Positions 16,130 to 25,081 of a DNA stretch of 64,000 nucleotides are shown here, one piece after another. Location: the NCBI GenBank assembly GCA_003481775.1, contig QULU01000027.1:1-64000 (forward strand). Direction: 5' to 3'. Position 1 is the first letter of the stretch. Every line of letters starts with the position of its first letter. The notes below the pieces were generated by a model that saw nothing but the letters and a program-made list of their open reading frames with translations, searched no databases and was not told the origin of the DNA. The translations under genes and the position numbers were made by a program. This DNA comes from Clostridiaceae bacterium OM02-2AC. GTDB taxonomy: Bacteria > Bacillota_I > Bacilli_A > Erysipelotrichales > Erysipelotrichaceae.

Positions 16130-16948
16130 ACAGATTATCAGAAGCTTCTGATAATCGATGCACGAGGAGATTCAGAAGTGCTCCTCTAATTGAAGTTTCT
16201 GGGAAATCTCTATGGTCAATTCGATGCAGCTTTTGGAAAACAGAATGAGTCTGATTACGAAGTAATCATAGACTTCATTCATCTGCTGAAACAAAGAGCC
16301 GGAAAATTCTTTCCGATCCTTAAATTGATTTTGCGTAGTTCCTTCAAAAGCCGCCACTTTAATCGTATGCACACACTGATCCGACAGCAAAATTCCCAGG
16401 TTTGTATAAACTCCGTCATGTGTCATGATTCCCAATGTTTTCATCTGAGTTTCCCCAAATAAGACATTTCTTTCGGAAAATTCCTTCTTGGCTGCCTCAA
16501 AGGTTAAATTCTGTTCCAGAGATCGCATATCCTCGAAATGATTCCCATCCGTTTCTTTAATCATACGCCGTATAGCTGCACTGGTAGCCGGTACAGACGA
16601 ATATCCCTGACGTACAAAAACACCTTCTGGTCGTAATCCTTTTTTCGCAATATAATATAGCCGCGCCGTTCCCTGCTGAATATCAATGGCAACAATTTGT
16701 TTTCCGTACTCAACCAATGTTGTATAATGCAAAAACATTGTTAAATCAGGTTTAATTGCATCCTGAATCATATTACTGACCTGTAAAACGGCTCCATCTG
16801 GATCCTCAACTCCAATTATGCTTCCATCATCCTGAGCACCAATATACAGTTTTCCACCTTCACAATTTGCAAATGCAACAATTTCCTTCTTTACATCATC
16901 CACTACAATAGACTTTAGTTCTATGGTTTCGCTTTCCTTATAAATCAT
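16130..16948 (-). pseudogene. Frameshifted AlbA_2 (Schlafen-like) DNA-binding protein
   Basis: The minus-strand start at 16948 has CAGGAGG nine bases upstream. The N-terminal AlbA_2 domain is intact: ESETIELKS, IVAFANCEGGKLYIGAQDDGSIIG, and later the GVFVRQGYSSVPAT strand. Just after VYDYF the frame changes. The original frame continues as NQTHSVFQKLHRIDHRDFPE and then TSIRGALLNLLVHR, which is the family's next motif, and the sequence then breaks off near 16130. The annotated open frame ends at 16172. The product is therefore truncated and lacks its C-terminal region. Confidence 0.75.
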
Positions 16949-17365
16949 TTCATCGCCTCCTGCATGTATTCTAACCATTCTCGTCAACAGATGGTTAGAA
17001 TAGTGGTTAGTAAAGGTTAGAAATAGAAAATTTGAAAGATAAGAGGAAAACAAGGCTTTATTCAATTTATTTAATCACTTTTATCATTTATATAGACTGA
17101 TGCAAGAAATAATCTAACCATATTTTCTATTCAATCGTCAGAATAGGAATCCGTATGTCTAGGAATATATAAAATATTCACAGCATTTTAAGCACTCGTT
17201 AGTTTAGTCCACTCATGCATCAGATACATAGGGGGCTTATCCTTATTGAATACCAGAAGGTGGGTACATATTACGTACGGAAAGGGCAGCAGACTAGGTT
17301 GGCATATCTCTTTTTCCTGTCTTATTCCTAAATCCTGCAAAGCAGTTTTTGGAACAGAAACAAGC
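16949..17365. other. Intergenic stretch, no gene seen
   Basis: These 417 bp hold the ribosome binding site of the AlbA_2 remnant and several GGTTAG-type direct repeats near 16990-17025. Nothing codes convincingly here. No clear terminator is seen for the ABC transporter gene that ends at 17366. Confidence 0.5.
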
Positions 17366-18976
17366 CTATAGTTCTATCACGGCATCATATAAATCATTGA
17401 AATAATGGTCATGGCTCACTACAAATATTAAGTGATTTTGTTTATATAATTTCAGATAACTTATAAACTCCTTACAGCTTTCAGCATCCAAAGACGCAGT
17501 TGGCTCATCAAATAGAATGATATGCTTTTGTTTCAGTAATTCCAAAAGGATAGAGAGTTTCTTCATTTGACCTGTAGAAAATACTGATATATTTTTATCC
17601 CAATCAGCTTCCTCAAAATGCTTTGCTGATTTATAAAAAGGCTGTAGTTTCTTTTCATTAATACACTGTTCAAATTCACTGAAATCATGGATATCCTGTA
17701 GCTGCAGCTGTACATTTTCCCGCAGTGTAAGACTCCACAAGCACGGTTCTTGCGGCACATAGGAAATGAATTCATTCCTTAAACTTTCAAGACGGATATC
17801 ACTTAGCATTATACCGTTAATCTTTATCATAGATGGGTGTATTTGATATAAGGTAGAAATTATATTCATCAGTGTGGATTTTCCACTTCCATTTTTTCCT
17901 TTTACTAAAACGATGCCAGTATTCTGTATATTTCTTTGAGGATACTGTAATTTCTCGGCATCATCATATTGAAAAGTGGATTTCTCAATGGAAACATCCT
18001 GAATTTCCCGAATACATAATGTTCCTTCCTCTTCATTTTTATATTTTTGCACATCATTCAAAAAATCCACAGAGCCTTTAAAGCTAATATATTCCCTTGA
18101 AAAATCAAGAAAGTATCTCACTGTCCCCATGATAAGAGAATAATAGGATAAAACGATTGTAAATTCACCGATATTCATAGAACCCTCAGCAATCAATTTT
18201 ACACCATAAAGAAAGAAAAGTATTTGAACAATTGCGGTTAGATATCCATCTATCGAATAAAACAAATACATATAATTAAATATTCGTTTAGATGTCTTTA
18301 AAAATGTCTGGAAGACACCATGATATATGGAGGCGGATTCTTTTTGCTTTACATTTAATTTTACCATGGGAATCATTTGGACCTGTTCGTAAAATGTTGA
18401 CTTTAGTTTTGCATCAGCCTCTTTCCCAAGCATCTGGGCGTTATACACTTTATCCTTCATTCTGAATAACAATATTAAATATACAGGAACACTGAGTAAA
18501 GAAATAACTGCATAGAACGGATTTATCAAAAATAGTATCAATTCTGCAAATATAAACATAAGCAGATTTGTTATGATCCCTGCCATATGTTCAAAAACAA
18601 ATGAGCTTACAATAGATGTTTCTGTATGTATTCTTTGTGATAAATATACCTTGTCCTGATTCGCAAAGTTCAGATAATTAGTTTTATACAAGCTGACCAG
18701 AATACTCTGCTCCATCGTTTCCTGCAAGCCATACGTTAATATCATTTTGTTATAATCTTTGATGTAGTAAAAAATCTGTGTAAATACAGAAAGGATGAAT
18801 ATTAAAATAATAAATTTATATGCATCTTTCTGATGAATTTCACCTGTTAAAGCGTTAATTAATGAAGATGTAAAAACCGGTATGATCATTGTGATAAGCA
18901 TATAAATAACCGATACAAATATGAAAATGCTTATAGAATTATGTTTTTTTATAAATGATGTTATGATTTTTTTCAT
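17366..18976 (-). CDS. ABC exporter (membrane plus ATPase domains) of the RiPP cluster
   Basis: This is a 536-residue protein. Residues 1-300 contain about six membrane segments of a type I exporter and residues 325-536 the ATPase. Walker A is GKNGSGKST (360-368), Walker B is IILFDE (486-491), and the signature is FSTGQ (466-470), a variant of LSGGQ. There is no N-terminal C39 peptidase, so any leader removal needs another protease. It is the last gene of the minus-strand cluster and overlaps the SagB-type gene by ATGA. Probable role: export of, and self-protection against, the modified peptide. Confidence 0.88.
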   Translation of the reverse strand: MKKIITSFIKKHNSISIFIFVSVIYMLITMIIPVFTSSLINALTGEIHQKDAYKFIILIFILSVFTQIFYYIKDYNKMILTYGLQETMEQSILVSLYKTNYLNFANQDKVYLSQRIHTETSIVSSFVFEHMAGIITNLLMFIFAELILFLINPFYAVISLLSVPVYLILLFRMKDKVYNAQMLGKEADAKLKSTFYEQVQMIPMVKLNVKQKESASIYHGVFQTFLKTSKRIFNYMYLFYSIDGYLTAIVQILFFLYGVKLIAEGSMNIGEFTIVLSYYSLIMGTVRYFLDFSREYISFKGSVDFLNDVQKYKNEEEGTLCIREIQDVSIEKSTFQYDDAEKLQYPQRNIQNTGIVLVKGKNGSGKSTLMNIISTLYQIHPSMIKINGIMLSDIRLESLRNEFISYVPQEPCLWSLTLRENVQLQLQDIHDFSEFEQCINEKKLQPFYKSAKHFEEADWDKNISVFSTGQMKKLSILLELLKQKHIILFDEPTASLDAESCKEFISYLKLYKQNHLIFVVSHDHYFNDLYDAVIEL

Positions 18977-19785
18977 TGTATTTTCTCCTGTTTTTTTCCA
19001 ACAAATAGCTCATATAACAAGAATTCTTCAGCCTGCAATTTCATATATGAATTAAATTCATCATCTAAAAATCCGCCAGATGCAACAGTCCCTAACCCTA
19101 AAGCTTCAGTGATAAGATATAGATTTTGGGAAATATGTCCAGCTTCTAAATTCATAAATCTATATGCTCTATTTCCATATTTATACCCCATTAAATCCAT
19201 AGAACCTACGATGTGGACAGAAAAAATACAATTTTCTGCTAAAGAATATGATTGTGTTATTAGAGGATAATCGCTATAGTTGAATTTAGCCCGAATTTTT
19301 AAAAGACCATGAACATGTGGAATATACAAATATACACCATTTTCTATTTGCTCAACATTATGAATAATCAAATAAATTCTGCTAGAGTTTATACCTCCAG
19401 CACTCGGATATACATATTCATACACAGTGCCTTCTTCTCTTTTACTTATATTTGATATTCCAAAACTGTAATAGACTATATTAGAAAATTCATGTATATC
19501 CATTTTATATAATACGAAATTCCGACATGATCTTCTTTTTTTTATAAGTTCTCTGACATTATCACATTGATAATTTATAAAATCTGGTTCTGGTAATTTA
19601 AAATCATATTGGTCCCTAACTTTATTATTGTAAAAAGCATCAGAAAATTTCTTTTCAAACCAGGCTTTTTGTATATTGTTATTTAGCAAAAGAGCATTAA
19701 CTCTATTTAATGATGTATTCTTATGGAAGAATTCATGTAAATACATATTGTTTACCTTTTTATAATAGTTTTGATTTATATCCAT
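18973..19785 (-). CDS. SagB/McbC-type FMN-dependent azoline oxidase
   Basis: This is a 270-residue protein with an AGAGG site upstream. It has the nitroreductase-fold signature of SagB-type dehydrogenases. An Arg-Arg-Ser motif (KKRRSCRNF) lies near residue 85 and SAGGINSSRIYLII near 128. The C-terminal YGNRAYRFMNLEAGHISQNL plus TEALGLGTVASGGF block carries the FMN and catalytic Tyr/Lys region. In TOMM pathways this enzyme oxidises thiazolines and oxazolines to thiazoles and oxazoles. Its intact motif contrasts with the degenerate paralogue at 23180. Confidence 0.88.
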   Translation of the reverse strand: MDINQNYYKKVNNMYLHEFFHKNTSLNRVNALLLNNNIQKAWFEKKFSDAFYNNKVRDQYDFKLPEPDFINYQCDNVRELIKKRRSCRNFVLYKMDIHEFSNIVYYSFGISNISKREEGTVYEYVYPSAGGINSSRIYLIIHNVEQIENGVYLYIPHVHGLLKIRAKFNYSDYPLITQSYSLAENCIFSVHIVGSMDLMGYKYGNRAYRFMNLEAGHISQNLYLITEALGLGTVASGGFLDDEFNSYMKLQAEEFLLYELFVGKKQEKIQ

Positions 19786-20081
19786 AAAACCTCTTGGTAT
19801 ATCTATATATAGTTGTTGAAAATATACCTTTCCCTTTCTATCAATCTTATTACCATGATTGATGATGATTAAAATTCCCTTATGAAACCTGCTCGTTCGA
19901 CCTTATCCTATTACTTAATAAGGTTGATATTTCTATAATGAGCCAAGTTTCATAGATTAAATATTGCAAACACACATTGAGCATTTTTATGAATAGATAT
20001 TAGATGATCCCTTGTTATTATGGAAATGATTTATTTTTGAGAATAGTAACTATAATAGAGAACGTAGTTTACGATAATCAT

Positions 20082-20996
20082 TTATAAATAATTCAATCTA
20101 TATCGGGTAAAACTATATAATTCAATATCAAAAATATATATGGACTCTGTACAAAATGGCGTATCTATTCCAGCTTCTAATAATAATCCTTTTCTTATTT
20201 CTTCTGAAACTATTCCTAAAGTGATTAATATTAGAGATATGGGAATTTCTGTAGCCTGTGATAATTCATATTTATCGATTAATATATTCAAATCATTTGT
20301 AGCTCCATTTAAATCAGGCAATTTATCACCATATAAGAAAGGCCCTATAATTGAACATCTTTCATTTAATGTAACTAACAAACCTTTGCAATTTTGATTT
20401 TCACAAAAGTCTGTCAAATGAGTATGATACTCATCTTGTATAGTTTTACATAATGATAAAACGAAATCAGGGCTATATGATTTTAAATCAGGTATTTCTC
20501 CATCTTTTAGAATTTTAACATTAATAGATTTTAATAATTTATTATTGAATTCATTTATGAAGCATTCATTATGCTCTATAATTAAAGTGAGTTTCAAACT
20601 GCCAGCTAAAAATAAATCATTTAAAAAATCTATTATATTTGAGGAGAGTATTTTACTTAAAATCACTATATTATACTCTTTATAACCACTAAGCCTAATA
20701 GATTCACTCATATAAACATCCTTTTTTAATCTTTTATCACACACCTCAACTAAAACTTTCCTACTTACTAGTATATCGATAAGTTCATTAAATTCATTTA
20801 TGTTTTTATTTTTATCTATTATAAAATCAAAAAGGCTCTCTCTTGTATTAAAATTATATAGCTTATTTACAATAGGGATGATATATCTTTCAATTTTTTC
20901 ACCGTGCAATCTAACTTGAGTACTTGTAAGCTTTACGTAAAGACTTCTTTCAACTTTTTTTATTCTTGTATTATACATAAATTTAATGTAATTCAT
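20082..20996 (-). CDS. E1/ThiF-like RiPP protein with probable RRE domain
   Basis: This is a 304-residue protein. The start at 20996 has GGAG seven bases upstream; an earlier in-frame ATG lacks one. Residues 15-85 have the winged-helix pattern of a RiPP recognition element (RLHGEKIERYIIPIVNKLYNFNTRESLFDFI). The remainder resembles a degenerate ThiF/E1 fold, including a GPFLYGDKLPD segment like the GPLV-P-G motif of TOMM E1-like proteins. No ATP-binding or Zn-Cys motif is evident. The expected job is to bind the precursor and present it to a YcaO partner. Assignment is by pattern only. Confidence 0.6.
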   Translation of the reverse strand: MNYIKFMYNTRIKKVERSLYVKLTSTQVRLHGEKIERYIIPIVNKLYNFNTRESLFDFIIDKNKNINEFNELIDILVSRKVLVEVCDKRLKKDVYMSESIRLSGYKEYNIVILSKILSSNIIDFLNDLFLAGSLKLTLIIEHNECFINEFNNKLLKSINVKILKDGEIPDLKSYSPDFVLSLCKTIQDEYHTHLTDFCENQNCKGLLVTLNERCSIIGPFLYGDKLPDLNGATNDLNILIDKYELSQATEIPISLILITLGIVSEEIRKGLLLEAGIDTPFCTESIYIFDIELYSFTRYRLNYL

Positions 20997-21076
20997 TGAC
21001 TTCTCCATTTCTCTACATTTTAACAACAGATTAAACGCGGTACGTTATGATAAATACTTCTTTACAGAATTTCCAT

Positions 21077-22087
21077 TTATGGAAAAGGAATAAAATTGCA
21101 TTTTCTATTCAAACTAGTTTTCATCTTTTCCTCGATATAACAATAAACATCTTCATGGAATAGATTAGGATTAATACCAGAAAACCAATTTTCATCTATA
21201 ATATGCATAATTTTCTGATTTATATTACATCTCTTTTGATCAATGAAGATTAGCTTAGGATTAATTGAACACTCTTCATGCAACTTCCTTATAGTAAAAT
21301 CATCATCAAAATCTCTTATAATTATCTCTGACTCCTTTAAACTAGAGCCTCCTTTAAGATAAGTATATGCTCTTTCAATTTTTTTTGCTGGTAGCATTAA
21401 ATAATAATCCATATAATCCATATTATTATTGCTTTGTATAGGCTTTATAGAATCGTTCACAAACCCTATTCTAAATTGATTAATCTCCTTAACGCATTTA
21501 TCTAAAGCTAATTTAAAATTTTTGCCTGCACCTAAACCTACATAGAATTTATTATCAATTTTTCCTAATGCAATAATCACATGAAAACTACTTATCAATG
21601 ATATCTCATAAAAATCGATATCGTTATAAAACCCATCTAGCAAGACATATTCACTGATTAGATTTTTGTTAATAAATTTCCCTTTGGTTTTACTTAAATA
21701 GTTAAAAACGAAGCTTTGTCTTTCAATAAATTCTGCAAATGCATTATCAAAACAACTTTTTGAATTCAGATGACTAGCCATTCCACTAGAATCATTAAAT
21801 AAATTTTTTTTCTTTATCAAAGTATCAGGAAGTATAACAATTTTCTTATGATATAAATCATAAGCTCTAATATCTTGTTTTAAGTAAATCGGATATTCAA
21901 TCAAAAAGTTTTCTCTTTCAAAATACTCACCGAACATTGCAAGTAGAGCATCCTTTTTATTTTTAGAAGCATTAGAACCATTGAATTTATGATTCACTTT
22001 TGAATAAAGAATACTGTTACTCGGTGTATCTAAAAAAGAACTAATCGATATATCCAAACGCAGTGTCTGCAATAAACCTCTATTCAT
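21077..22087 (-). CDS. YcaO-domain cyclodehydratase (second copy)
   Basis: This 336-residue protein has the YcaO hallmarks. MFGEYFERE near residue 55 is the E-x-x-E-R nucleotide-binding segment. The block SSGMASHLNSKSCFDNAFAE followed by FIERQ near 100-123 is typical of TOMM YcaO proteins. The C-terminus ends in IPFP, the proline-rich tail needed for azoline formation in characterised enzymes. The ribosome binding site is weak. It is separated from the first YcaO gene by 115 bp and shares only the family pattern with it. Confidence 0.8.
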   Translation of the reverse strand: MNRGLLQTLRLDISISSFLDTPSNSILYSKVNHKFNGSNASKNKKDALLAMFGEYFERENFLIEYPIYLKQDIRAYDLYHKKIVILPDTLIKKKNLFNDSSGMASHLNSKSCFDNAFAEFIERQSFVFNYLSKTKGKFINKNLISEYVLLDGFYNDIDFYEISLISSFHVIIALGKIDNKFYVGLGAGKNFKLALDKCVKEINQFRIGFVNDSIKPIQSNNNMDYMDYYLMLPAKKIERAYTYLKGGSSLKESEIIIRDFDDDFTIRKLHEECSINPKLIFIDQKRCNINQKIMHIIDENWFSGINPNLFHEDVYCYIEEKMKTSLNRKCNFIPFP

Positions 22088-22202
22088 AATTTTATGTATG
22101 ATGATTTAAAATACTGAAATCATCGTACTTCTCCTTTCTGATAAATCAATTTTTTTGCATTATTATACACAAAGACATATAAATTAATATATTTGCTAGT
22201 TA

Positions 22203-23183
22203 TTATACTACTGGGCAATCAGGGATATCATCATTAAAAATAAAACTTATCTGCTTTAATATCTCTTTATTACTCAAACACGCCATGTTTGCATATGTTG
22301 GCAAACAACTTATTAATTCTTCCGAAAAACATCTAATTGTTATATTTTTTTGAAAATACTTTGTATTCAATACTGCTATATAAAGAGTTTTTACCCAATC
22401 CACAAGACTAATTTCGTTATGTTTTTCAATATTTGCAATATTTAGCGATGGTAAAATTTCAAAAGATCTAATATAATCAACATAGCTTTTATTATCTGTT
22501 CTATTAAAAGGCGAATAATTACATCCAGTATATATAGACAATAGTAATTTTGATTCCTCTAATGCTTTTTTCACAGCATCCATTATAATAAGAGACGAAG
22601 CTATGCCTGTAGCCTTCACTTTCTTATTATGTAAAATAAATACAATTATAGTATAGGCATTACTTATATAATTTGTCATATATATTTTCACTTCACCTAT
22701 TATACCGAGTTTTTTTATATAACTAATAATTGAAATATCTAAATTTATTTTATAACCATACTTTTTATACCAGAATACTAATAAATCATTCTTTTCAATT
22801 AATTCTAATAAAGCCTTATTATATATTTTTTTTGATTCAGTTCCTGAAGCAGTTCCAGTGCTATCCATATAACCAAAATGTTCATTAGTGCCATAGCCTA
22901 TGCTATTAGAAGGAAACACTTTAACGTTTTTACTAATCACATCATAACATGATAGTTCTGTTTTACTTTTGAAAGTTAAAAAGGCAAGACGGCTTCTTTC
23001 ATAAAATTCATTAAGACTTTTACAGTAAGCAATTTGTAAGTTAACATCTATCGCTGATGCATCATATGGTGCTATAAGTCCATTTACTTTGATTACTTGT
23101 AAAGAACTATTTACAATATTATATGAATCTAGAAAACTATTAGATAAGTTTTTAATTCTGTTATATTTATTTGCAAAAATCAT
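22203..23183 (-). CDS. YcaO-domain cyclodehydratase (first copy)
   Basis: This is a 326-residue protein. SLNEFYERSR near residue 56-65 fits the S-x-x-E-x-x-E-R motif, and STGTASGTESKKIYNKALLE followed by LIEKND near 108-133 fits the second ATP-binding block. A KKALEESK helix and an IRCFSEEL strand follow. The C-terminus ends DDIPDCPVV rather than PxPxP. It overlaps the nitroreductase-like gene by ATGA. YcaO proteins use ATP to cyclise Cys/Ser/Thr in RiPP precursors. Having two in one operon suggests two substrates, two ring types, or one non-cyclising helper. Confidence 0.8.
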   Translation of the reverse strand: MIFANKYNRIKNLSNSFLDSYNIVNSSLQVIKVNGLIAPYDASAIDVNLQIAYCKSLNEFYERSRLAFLTFKSKTELSCYDVISKNVKVFPSNSIGYGTNEHFGYMDSTGTASGTESKKIYNKALLELIEKNDLLVFWYKKYGYKINLDISIISYIKKLGIIGEVKIYMTNYISNAYTIIVFILHNKKVKATGIASSLIIMDAVKKALEESKLLLSIYTGCNYSPFNRTDNKSYVDYIRSFEILPSLNIANIEKHNEISLVDWVKTLYIAVLNTKYFQKNITIRCFSEELISCLPTYANMACLSNKEILKQISFIFNDDIPDCPVV

Positions 23184-23824
23184 AAAATAGTAATCACTCC
23201 TGATGTAATATATAATTGATTTATTAAATTTAGTCCCATTAATTTTGTTATTATATTAGGATTAAATACGATTTCATTAGCATTACAATTTTCTTTCCTG
23301 CATAAATCATTTATATATTCAGTAGCACTGCCAATTTTTTTCAAGGCATTTATAAAGCCATAGCTTTTTTCTAAAAAAACAGCATTTTTTATATCTATAT
23401 AATAATTTATTGTAAAAGTTGCATTTAAATCACCCAGATTTTCGATTAATTTGTTATCCACCCCTTTAATCCAATATAAATCACCTGATAATCCTAGAAA
23501 ATAAACTCCTTTTTTTATATATTCATCATTTAAAAAAACAATGCAAATATTTATGTAACCTTTATACTTTACAAGCAGAAAGAGTAATGCTGATAGAAAT
23601 TTTCTTGCATCTTGGCTTATTTTATATATATTGTAAACATCACCATAGACCTCAGGAACTTCGAAATTTATATATTCTTTTTTTACCTCTGATTCTTGGA
23701 ATGTTTGTAGAAATTCAGATTTATTAGGTATTATAGATTGATAAAATTTTCTTACCTCTTCCTCATAATTATCCTGCTTCTGATCATAATGTAGATATGA
23801 ATCATCATAAAAATATCTACTCAT
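23180..23824 (-). CDS. Degenerate nitroreductase-like protein of the RiPP cluster
   Basis: This is a 214-residue protein. The ATG at 23824 overlaps the McbB-like stop (ATGAGTAG), indicating coupling. I recognise no firm domain. However, the C-terminal stretch YGFINALKKIGSATEYIND to KLMGLN is close in length and spacing to the YRFMNLEAGHISQNLYLITE to YMKLQ block of the SagB-type protein at 18973, with the catalytic region eroded. It may be a non-catalytic nitroreductase-fold subunit, as scaffold proteins in these complexes can be. Alternative: an unrelated protein. Confidence 0.5.
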   Translation of the reverse strand: MSRYFYDDSYLHYDQKQDNYEEEVRKFYQSIIPNKSEFLQTFQESEVKKEYINFEVPEVYGDVYNIYKISQDARKFLSALLFLLVKYKGYINICIVFLNDEYIKKGVYFLGLSGDLYWIKGVDNKLIENLGDLNATFTINYYIDIKNAVFLEKSYGFINALKKIGSATEYINDLCRKENCNANEIVFNPNIITKLMGLNLINQLYITSGVITIL

Positions 23825-24650
23825 AGCAATCACACAATTCCCAATGTAAAGCACAATCATAATTCATATTTCTATTATTTAAATCAATATATGAAATTTT
23901 ATTTATATCATAATTATTAAAACAATTTAAGTCATTTAATAAATGATTCACAATTCCTAATGCGGAATAATTAGTAAATATTATATTAACTTCAAACTTC
24001 GGATCGTTTCTATATATTATATCTAAAATCGTTTGAAAGTTCATTATTTTATAGGCTTTTGATTCAGACCTTAACATTGCTTCAATCTGCGAGAAAAAGC
24101 ATAGTGGACATGGATTTCCCCATTCTCTCTTATAATAATTTGAAAAGTAAAAGCAATTATTGTAAGAAAAAGCAAATTTACATAGCAAATCTTTATTTTT
24201 AAAAAAATTGACTAGTTCCTTAAAATAATAGAGATTAAAGGGATTTAAAATCACAATATATAAAGTATCATTATAAAAATCTAAATATTCAAAATCATTA
24301 TCGAGCTTATCTATTTTGTAATCAAACTTATTACCTTTGCAATTAAATGTTAAACTCTCATAAAATAATGAATCGTTTGTTAGAAAATGAATTTTAGAAA
24401 ACTCTAGATGTATATTTTTTTCTTCTTCTATAATTTTATTATTGAAAAGATACTCTAAAGCCTCCTTTTGATTATCTTGAAAATATTTATTCAAAATTTC
24501 TTCATCAACTATACTAATGCATTTTGAATCAATTTCTTCTAAAAAAGATTTCATTGATTTATTATTGATGACACAAATTGAATATGCATTTTGTAATACT
24601 AAATCATTACTTGATGCTGTAATGATAAAAGGCAATACATGATATTTCAT
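23817..24650 (-). CDS. McbB-like protein (metal-binding E1-like RiPP protein)
   Basis: This is a 277-residue protein. WGNPCPLC at 178-184 and CDC at 273-275 near the C-terminus give a four-cysteine set (Cys181, Cys184, Cys273, Cys275). That set is typical of McbB-family and other TOMM E1-like proteins, where it binds zinc. The N-terminal 80 residues could be the peptide-recognition winged helix. It is the first enzyme gene after the precursor, with GTGAGG upstream. The family's role is to bind the leader and activate the YcaO cyclodehydratase. Confidence 0.75.
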   Translation of the reverse strand: MKYHVLPFIITASSNDLVLQNAYSICVINNKSMKSFLEEIDSKCISIVDEEILNKYFQDNQKEALEYLFNNKIIEEEKNIHLEFSKIHFLTNDSLFYESLTFNCKGNKFDYKIDKLDNDFEYLDFYNDTLYIVILNPFNLYYFKELVNFFKNKDLLCKFAFSYNNCFYFSNYYKREWGNPCPLCFFSQIEAMLRSESKAYKIMNFQTILDIIYRNDPKFEVNIIFTNYSALGIVNHLLNDLNCFNNYDINKISYIDLNNRNMNYDCALHWELCDCYE

Positions 24651-24671
24651 TATAATACCTCACTTTCTTAT

Positions 24672-24741
24672 CAATTTAATGGTAACTTAGCGTTATTAGA
24701 ATCAAATGAGTGTACTAAGATTTGATTACCTGATTAAATTG
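24672..24741 (-). promoter_or_regulatory. Nested stem-loop between precursor and enzyme genes
   Basis: On the minus strand an outer stem (CAATTTAAT/ATTAAATTG) encloses an inner 8-bp stem (AATCAAAT/ATTTGATT, 12-base loop). There is no T run directly after it. Such structures between a RiPP precursor gene and its enzymes often stabilise the short transcript or attenuate read-through. Confidence 0.5.
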
Positions 24742-24759
24742 GATTTTTGTGATTGATAT

Positions 24760-24981
24760 TTATAATTCAATATCCTCTTCTGTCAATGTCGCAGCTCCAC
24801 TACCTGATGAACTACTACTGCTGCTACATGGTGATGAACAACATAAGCTTATGCAAAGACCACGTGCCTCAGCATTTTTATTTTCTATGTTCATTTCTGA
24901 ATTCGTACTACTTACTCCAAAACTTGAAGCATTACCTCCAGATGTATCTTTTACAATCTTTTTTTCTGCATTTCCTGGCAT
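24760..24981 (-). CDS. Cys/Ser-rich RiPP precursor peptide
   Basis: This 73-residue peptide has GAGGAAGAGAGG upstream. Residues 1-40 form a polar leader rich in Asn/Ser/Glu/Lys. Residues 41-62 form the putative core GLCISLCCSSPCSSSSSSSG with Cys43, Cys47, Cys48, Cys52 and a run of seven Ser (53-59). The C-terminus is acidic: TLTEEDIEL. Cys and Ser next to small residues are the usual substrates of YcaO cyclodehydratases. It is the first gene of the operon and has its own strong promoter. The core/leader border is uncertain. The acidic tail could be a follower sequence. Confidence 0.8.
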   Translation of the reverse strand: MPGNAEKKIVKDTSGGNASSFGVSSTNSEMNIENKNAEARGLCISLCCSSPCSSSSSSSGSGAATLTEEDIEL

Positions 24982-25032
24982 TTTATATCCTCTCTTCCTC
25001 TAATTAACCACCCATTAAACAATTAACACTAA

Positions 25033-25070
25033 GTTGTAAATATTTTACAACAGTCATTAAATATAGTCAA
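25033..25070 (-). promoter_or_regulatory. Promoter and operator-like dyad of the RiPP cluster
   Basis: On the minus strand TTGACT (complement of 25065-25070) and TAAAAT (complement of 25042-25047) are separated by exactly 17 bp, a good vegetative promoter. A perfect dyad GTTGTAAA-TAT-TTTACAAC (25033-25051) overlaps the -10 box, as expected for repressor control. No regulator gene is in the cluster. Confidence 0.7.
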
Positions 25071-25081
25071 TGTTTTTAATA

